Below, in pieces: positions 61,081 through 64,000 of a stretch of DNA of 64,000 nucleotides. This DNA is from Tomitella gaofuii (GTDB taxonomy: Bacteria; Actinomycetota; Actinomycetes; Mycobacteriales; Mycobacteriaceae): NCBI RefSeq assembly GCF_014126825.1, contig NZ_CP059900.1, positions 3,300,954 through 3,364,953 of the forward strand. Direction: 5' to 3'. The notes under the pieces are model-generated. The model was not told where the DNA came from. It ran no database searches and worked only from the letters and a program-made list of their open reading frames with translations. Position 1 is the stretch's first letter. Each line of letters starts with the position of its first letter. Made by a program: the position numbers and the translations under genes.

Positions 61081-61382
61081 GACTTTCTCTCCATCCTCGT
61101 AGGACGGCCGCAGCCCCGCCCGGCGCCGCGCCGGAGGACTCCATGCCGCTTCCCGAAGGCGCTTTCCGCGCGCCGGCGGGACCTCGATCCTCTGCCCGTG
61201 TGCCCTGCCGGGCGCCGGCCGCCGCGCGGACCGGCCCGTGCCTGGCAGCACACACCCCGCCACACGTCCTGTGGTCGGATACGACTCTACGGAACCGCCC
61301 CGACACGGGCGGAATCACGGGTCACCCGACCAACGACCGGGGAGGCGGAGAGGTTCCCCGGCCGGGGTGCGAGGATGGACGT

Positions 61383-61964
61383 ATGAGTGCCGACCGTGCC
61401 GATGCCGGCGTGAACGACCTCGGACGGAGCATCCGCGAGGTGGCCGAGTTCATCACGGCCGAGGGCGATCCGTGGGGCGAGCCGCCCCGGCTGTACGCAC
61501 TGGTGCCCACGGCCGTCCTCGCCGAGACCGACCCCGCGCTGCTCGATCATCTCGACGACGCGGGGCTGACGCCGGTCGAGCAGGAACCGCTCTACGACGA
61601 CGCCGACCTGCACCCCGCGGCGCTCGGCGAGATCCTCTCCGGGGTGTCGTGGCCGGACGCGGTGGCCGGCTGTCTGCTCGTGCGCGAGATCGTGGTGCTG
61701 CCCCCGGGAGCCGATGCGGACCCGGACGCGGCCGCGCGCGATCCGCGCCGTCGCTCCGCCCGCCAGTACACGGCCGCGTTGCGGGAGGGCGGCGGGCTGA
61801 GCCTGCTGCAGATGCGGCCGTCCCCGGACGGCGGGGGCGAGGATGGCGCAGGCGACGGCGATCCCGACGCGGTGGAGCTGCTGCGCTACGAGGGCCTGGG
61901 CGACGACCTGATCTCCGCGCTGCAGGCGACCTTCGACGCGGATGTCCCCGACGACGACCGGTGA
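61383..61964 (+). CDS. PPA1309-family protein
   Basis: A 193-residue acidic soluble protein. DLGRSIREVAEFITAEG, WGEPPRLYALVPTAVL, LTPVEQEPLYDD, GEILSGVSWPDAVAGC and the RRSARQYTAALREGGG block correspond to the actinobacterial PPA1309 family, usually encoded next to UPF0182 as here. Function is unknown. The GRYTAALR-type arginine-rich element and the leading acidic tail are the most conserved parts as I recall them. Confidence 0.75.
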   Translation: MSADRADAGVNDLGRSIREVAEFITAEGDPWGEPPRLYALVPTAVLAETDPALLDHLDDAGLTPVEQEPLYDDADLHPAALGEILSGVSWPDAVAGCLLVREIVVLPPGADADPDAAARDPRRRSARQYTAALREGGGLSLLQMRPSPDGGGEDGAGDGDPDAVELLRYEGLGDDLISALQATFDADVPDDDR

Positions 61965-62014
61965 TCCGCGAGGCGCGGTGAACGGTCCAGCAGCTGACGG
62001 CGGTGCTGCGCCCG

Positions 62015-63064
62015 TCAGCAGTGCGGCGCCGGCCGCCCGGCTTCCAGCGCCTGCAGCCCGGAGATCGCGTCGTCGAGGGTGTCGACCTTGACCAGGGTCA
62101 GGCCGTCCGGAGCGTGCCGCACGGCCTCGGAGCAGTTGCCCGCCGGGACGAGGAACACCGTCGATCCGGCGTCGCGTGCCGCTCGCATCTTGTAGGGGAT
62201 GCCGCCGATGGGCCCCACCTGGCCCGACGGATCGATCGTCCCGGTGCCGGCGACGAACTCCCCGCCGCTCAGCTCGCCCGGGCTGAGCTTGTCCACCAGC
62301 GCCAGCGAGAACATCAGGCCGGCGGACGGGCCGCCGATGTCGGTGAGGTTGAAGGTGACGTCGATGTCGGAGGGGACGGTGTCCGCCACGGTGATGCCCA
62401 GGACGCCCCCGGACGCCGCCGGGTCCGACGACGCGGAGAGGGTCACCGTCACAGTCTTTTCGGCGTCCCCCCGCCGGAAGGCCACGTCGACCGTCTCGCC
62501 GGGCGCATGCGCCGAGATCAGATCGGTGAGCTGCGACGCCGTGGTCACGTCGGTCCCGTCGACGGCGGTGATCACGTCGCCCGGCTCCAGCACCCCCTCG
62601 GCCCCGCTGTGCTGCACGATCTGTTTCACCACCACCTGCGACAAGCCCAGGTGGCGCATCGCCGCGACGGCGGCGCTATGCTCCGACTCGCTGAACGCCG
62701 CCTGATTGTGCTCGCGGATCTGCTCCTCCGACTTGCCCGGCGAATACACCTCGTCACGCGGCACCACGCCGTTGGCTCCGCCCGCCCACAGGCCCAGCGC
62801 GTCGAACAGCGTGATCTGGTCCCGGACCGCGACGGTGGTCATGTTGAGATGGCCGCTGACGGGGTCGACGGGCACGCCCTCGACCTCCACCACCGGAACC
62901 TCTTCGGTGGAGCCGTCCTGCTGCTGCAACGTGACGTCCCCGAGCGTGTTGAACGTGGGCCCCGGCCCCATCGCCACGAACGGCACCGTGACGGTGAAGC
63001 CGAGCACGACCAGCAAGACCAGCGGAACGAACAGCGCGATCAGCGTCAGGATGCGTCGACTCAC
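62015..63064 (-). CDS. PDZ-domain Lon-like serine protease (YlbL type)
   Basis: A 349-residue membrane-anchored protease. One N-terminal helix (LTLIALFVPLVLLVVLGFTV) precedes VAMGPGPTFNTLG, a PDZ domain (about 125-215, GVLEPGDVITAVDG) and a Lon-type proteolytic domain. The Ser-Lys dyad is visible: Ser in DIGGPSAGLMFSLALV and Lys in IGGIPYKMRAARDAG. Rv3194c is the counterpart. Starts at GTG 63064 or 63073. It is divergent from the DUF2342 gene. Confidence 0.92.
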   Translation of the reverse strand: MSRRILTLIALFVPLVLLVVLGFTVTVPFVAMGPGPTFNTLGDVTLQQQDGSTEEVPVVEVEGVPVDPVSGHLNMTTVAVRDQITLFDALGLWAGGANGVVPRDEVYSPGKSEEQIREHNQAAFSESEHSAAVAAMRHLGLSQVVVKQIVQHSGAEGVLEPGDVITAVDGTDVTTASQLTDLISAHAPGETVDVAFRRGDAEKTVTVTLSASSDPAASGGVLGITVADTVPSDIDVTFNLTDIGGPSAGLMFSLALVDKLSPGELSGGEFVAGTGTIDPSGQVGPIGGIPYKMRAARDAGSTVFLVPAGNCSEAVRHAPDGLTLVKVDTLDDAISGLQALEAGRPAPHC

Positions 63065-63200
63065 CCGGCCCACGATATAGAGGGGGTGCGGCGGTCGCCG
63101 ATTCCAGGGGTCCCGGCCCCGCCGGGGGCGGTGTGTTCGCCGTGAGCGTGACCGGCCGCAGAGTCGGCGCTCCGGCCGGTCGAGCTTGTACCGTTGAGGC

Positions 63201-64000
63201 ATGAGTGACGTGCCGTTCGGCTTCTCGAATTCCGACGACTCCGGCGACGACCCCGAGCGCCGCGGTCGCGACGAGTCCTCAAGCGGTGACGCGTCCGGCC
63301 AGGGCGGGTCCGGGAGCGGCCAGGGCGGGTCCGGCCAGGGCGGGTCGCCGTTCGGCTTCGGCATGTTCGGCCTGCCGGGCGGCCAACCCGGCCAGGGTGG
63401 GCCCGGTGGCCAGGAGTTCGATCCGGCGATGCTCGGCCAGATGCTCTCGCAGTTCGGCCAGATGCTCAGCGGAATGGGCGGGGCGATGAGCTCCGGGCAG
63501 GCCGGCGCGCAAGGCCCCGTCAACTACGAGCTCGCGACCCGCACGGCGCACCAGCAGATCCCCCACAAGGGCCCGGTCTCGTCCGAGCAGCGCAAGGCCG
63601 CGGAGGACGCGGTGCGGCTGGGCGAGCTGTGGTTGGACGCCGCCACCACGTTGCCGTCCGGCGTCTCCAAGACCGATGTGTGGACCCCCGCCGAGTGGGT
63701 GGACAACACCTTCGAGAGCTGGAAGAAGCTGTGCGATCCGGTGGCCCGGCAGATGTCGACCATGTGGTCGGGCGCGCTGCCGGAAGAGGCCGCGCAGATG
63801 GCCGGACCCATGATGGGCATGATCACGCAGATGAGCGGGATGGCGTTCGGCGCGCAGCTCGGCCAGGGGCTCGCGCAGCTGTCGGTCGAGGTCCTCACCT
63901 CGACGGAGATCGGACTGCCACTGGGCCCGGTGGGCACCGCCGCCCTGATGCCGGAGGCGATCACCGCCTTCGGCGAAGGTCTCGACAGGCCCCGCTCGGA
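63201..64000 (+). CDS. Zinc-dependent metalloprotease-like DUF2342 protein, N-terminal part
   Basis: The first 266 codons of a gene that runs past the window end. The N-terminal 60 residues are Gly/Ser/Gln-rich and repetitive (SGQGGSGSGQGGSGQGG). After this comes NYELATRTAHQQ, LGELWLDAATTLP, WTPAEWVDNTF, MMGMITQMSGMAFGAQLGQ and EIGLPLGPVGTAALMPEAI, matching the DUF2342 family (Rv3195). The expected HExxH-like zinc motif lies beyond the window and cannot be checked. Confidence 0.88.
   Translation, partial: MSDVPFGFSNSDDSGDDPERRGRDESSSGDASGQGGSGSGQGGSGQGGSPFGFGMFGLPGGQPGQGGPGGQEFDPAMLGQMLSQFGQMLSGMGGAMSSGQAGAQGPVNYELATRTAHQQIPHKGPVSSEQRKAAEDAVRLGELWLDAATTLPSGVSKTDVWTPAEWVDNTFESWKKLCDPVARQMSTMWSGALPEEAAQMAGPMMGMITQMSGMAFGAQLGQGLAQLSVEVLTSTEIGLPLGPVGTAALMPEAITAFGEGLDRPRS

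Overview
The window is GC-rich (roughly 70%) chromosomal DNA, densely coded on both strands, with many GTG/TTG starts and 1-4 base start/stop overlaps. Gene content and order point to the order Mycobacteriales (the Mycobacterium/Gordonia/Tsukamurella/Tomitella/Dietzia group): serB2-ctaD-fecB, nrdHIEF, prfB-ftsE-ftsX-smpB-ssrA, hisN-fadE24-fadE23 and a UPF0182/PDZ-protease/DUF2342 trio appear in the same relative order as Rv3042c-Rv3195 of M. tuberculosis, and the first 12 kb mirrors Rv1329c-Rv1342c. I cannot name the genus from sequence alone. Most of the window is ordinary core genome.

Layout. 0-7 kb: a leftward operon clpS - DUF2017 - P1 peptidase - rhomboid - murI - cAMP-phosphodiesterase-like MBL protein - rph - rdgB. 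The P1 peptidase carries two compensating frameshifts, and the mec-cysO-cysM genes that sit here in M. tuberculosis are absent. 7-12 kb: NAD salvage (pncB, then a pncA homologue whose catalytic lysine is replaced by serine) and a DinG helicase. 12-20 kb: PTH2 hydrolase, serB2, ctaD, then an iron/heme uptake pair (FecB-like lipoprotein; HtaA-domain protein preceded by a DtxR/IdeR-like iron box). 20-25.6 kb: class Ib ribonucleotide reductase nrdHIEF with a NrdR-box-like promoter, interrupted between nrdE and nrdF by a lower-GC gene encoding an Abi/HEPN domain fused to a GNAT acetyltransferase. This is the best candidate for something undescribed. 25.8-36.7 kb: monoacylglycerol lipase, a frameshifted lipoprotein, nucleosidase, nadE, a Trk/Ktr potassium channel pair, LysR/ndh divergent pair, and a polyhydroxyalkanoate-like pair (SDR and PhaC-like hydrolase). 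36.9-43.1 kb: secreted subtilisin inhibitor, PQQ-type dehydrogenase lipoprotein, tRNA-Ala, a DsbA/DsbA/MauE thiol-redox cluster and an NRAMP metal transporter. 43.2-49.4 kb: tmRNA, a membrane protein behind a double operator, smpB, ftsX, ftsE, prfB, hisN. 49.4-57.2 kb: two acyl-CoA dehydrogenases, a 27-residue hydrophobic peptide, an ABC-F protein with a possible leader peptide, and an acyl-CoA synthetase. 57.3-64 kb: two near-identical initiator tRNAs separated by a 3 x 42 bp tandem repeat, UPF0182, PPA1309-like, a PDZ/Lon-like protease and the start of a DUF2342 metalloprotease-like gene.

Functional links: tmRNA and SmpB (ribosome rescue) lie within 2 kb of each other and near prfB; ClpS may deliver substrates to Clp proteases; PncB, PncA and NadE belong to NAD salvage. 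Family names rest on motif reading from memory of the families, not on database searches. Start codons were chosen from Shine-Dalgarno spacing and overlaps and several remain uncertain.
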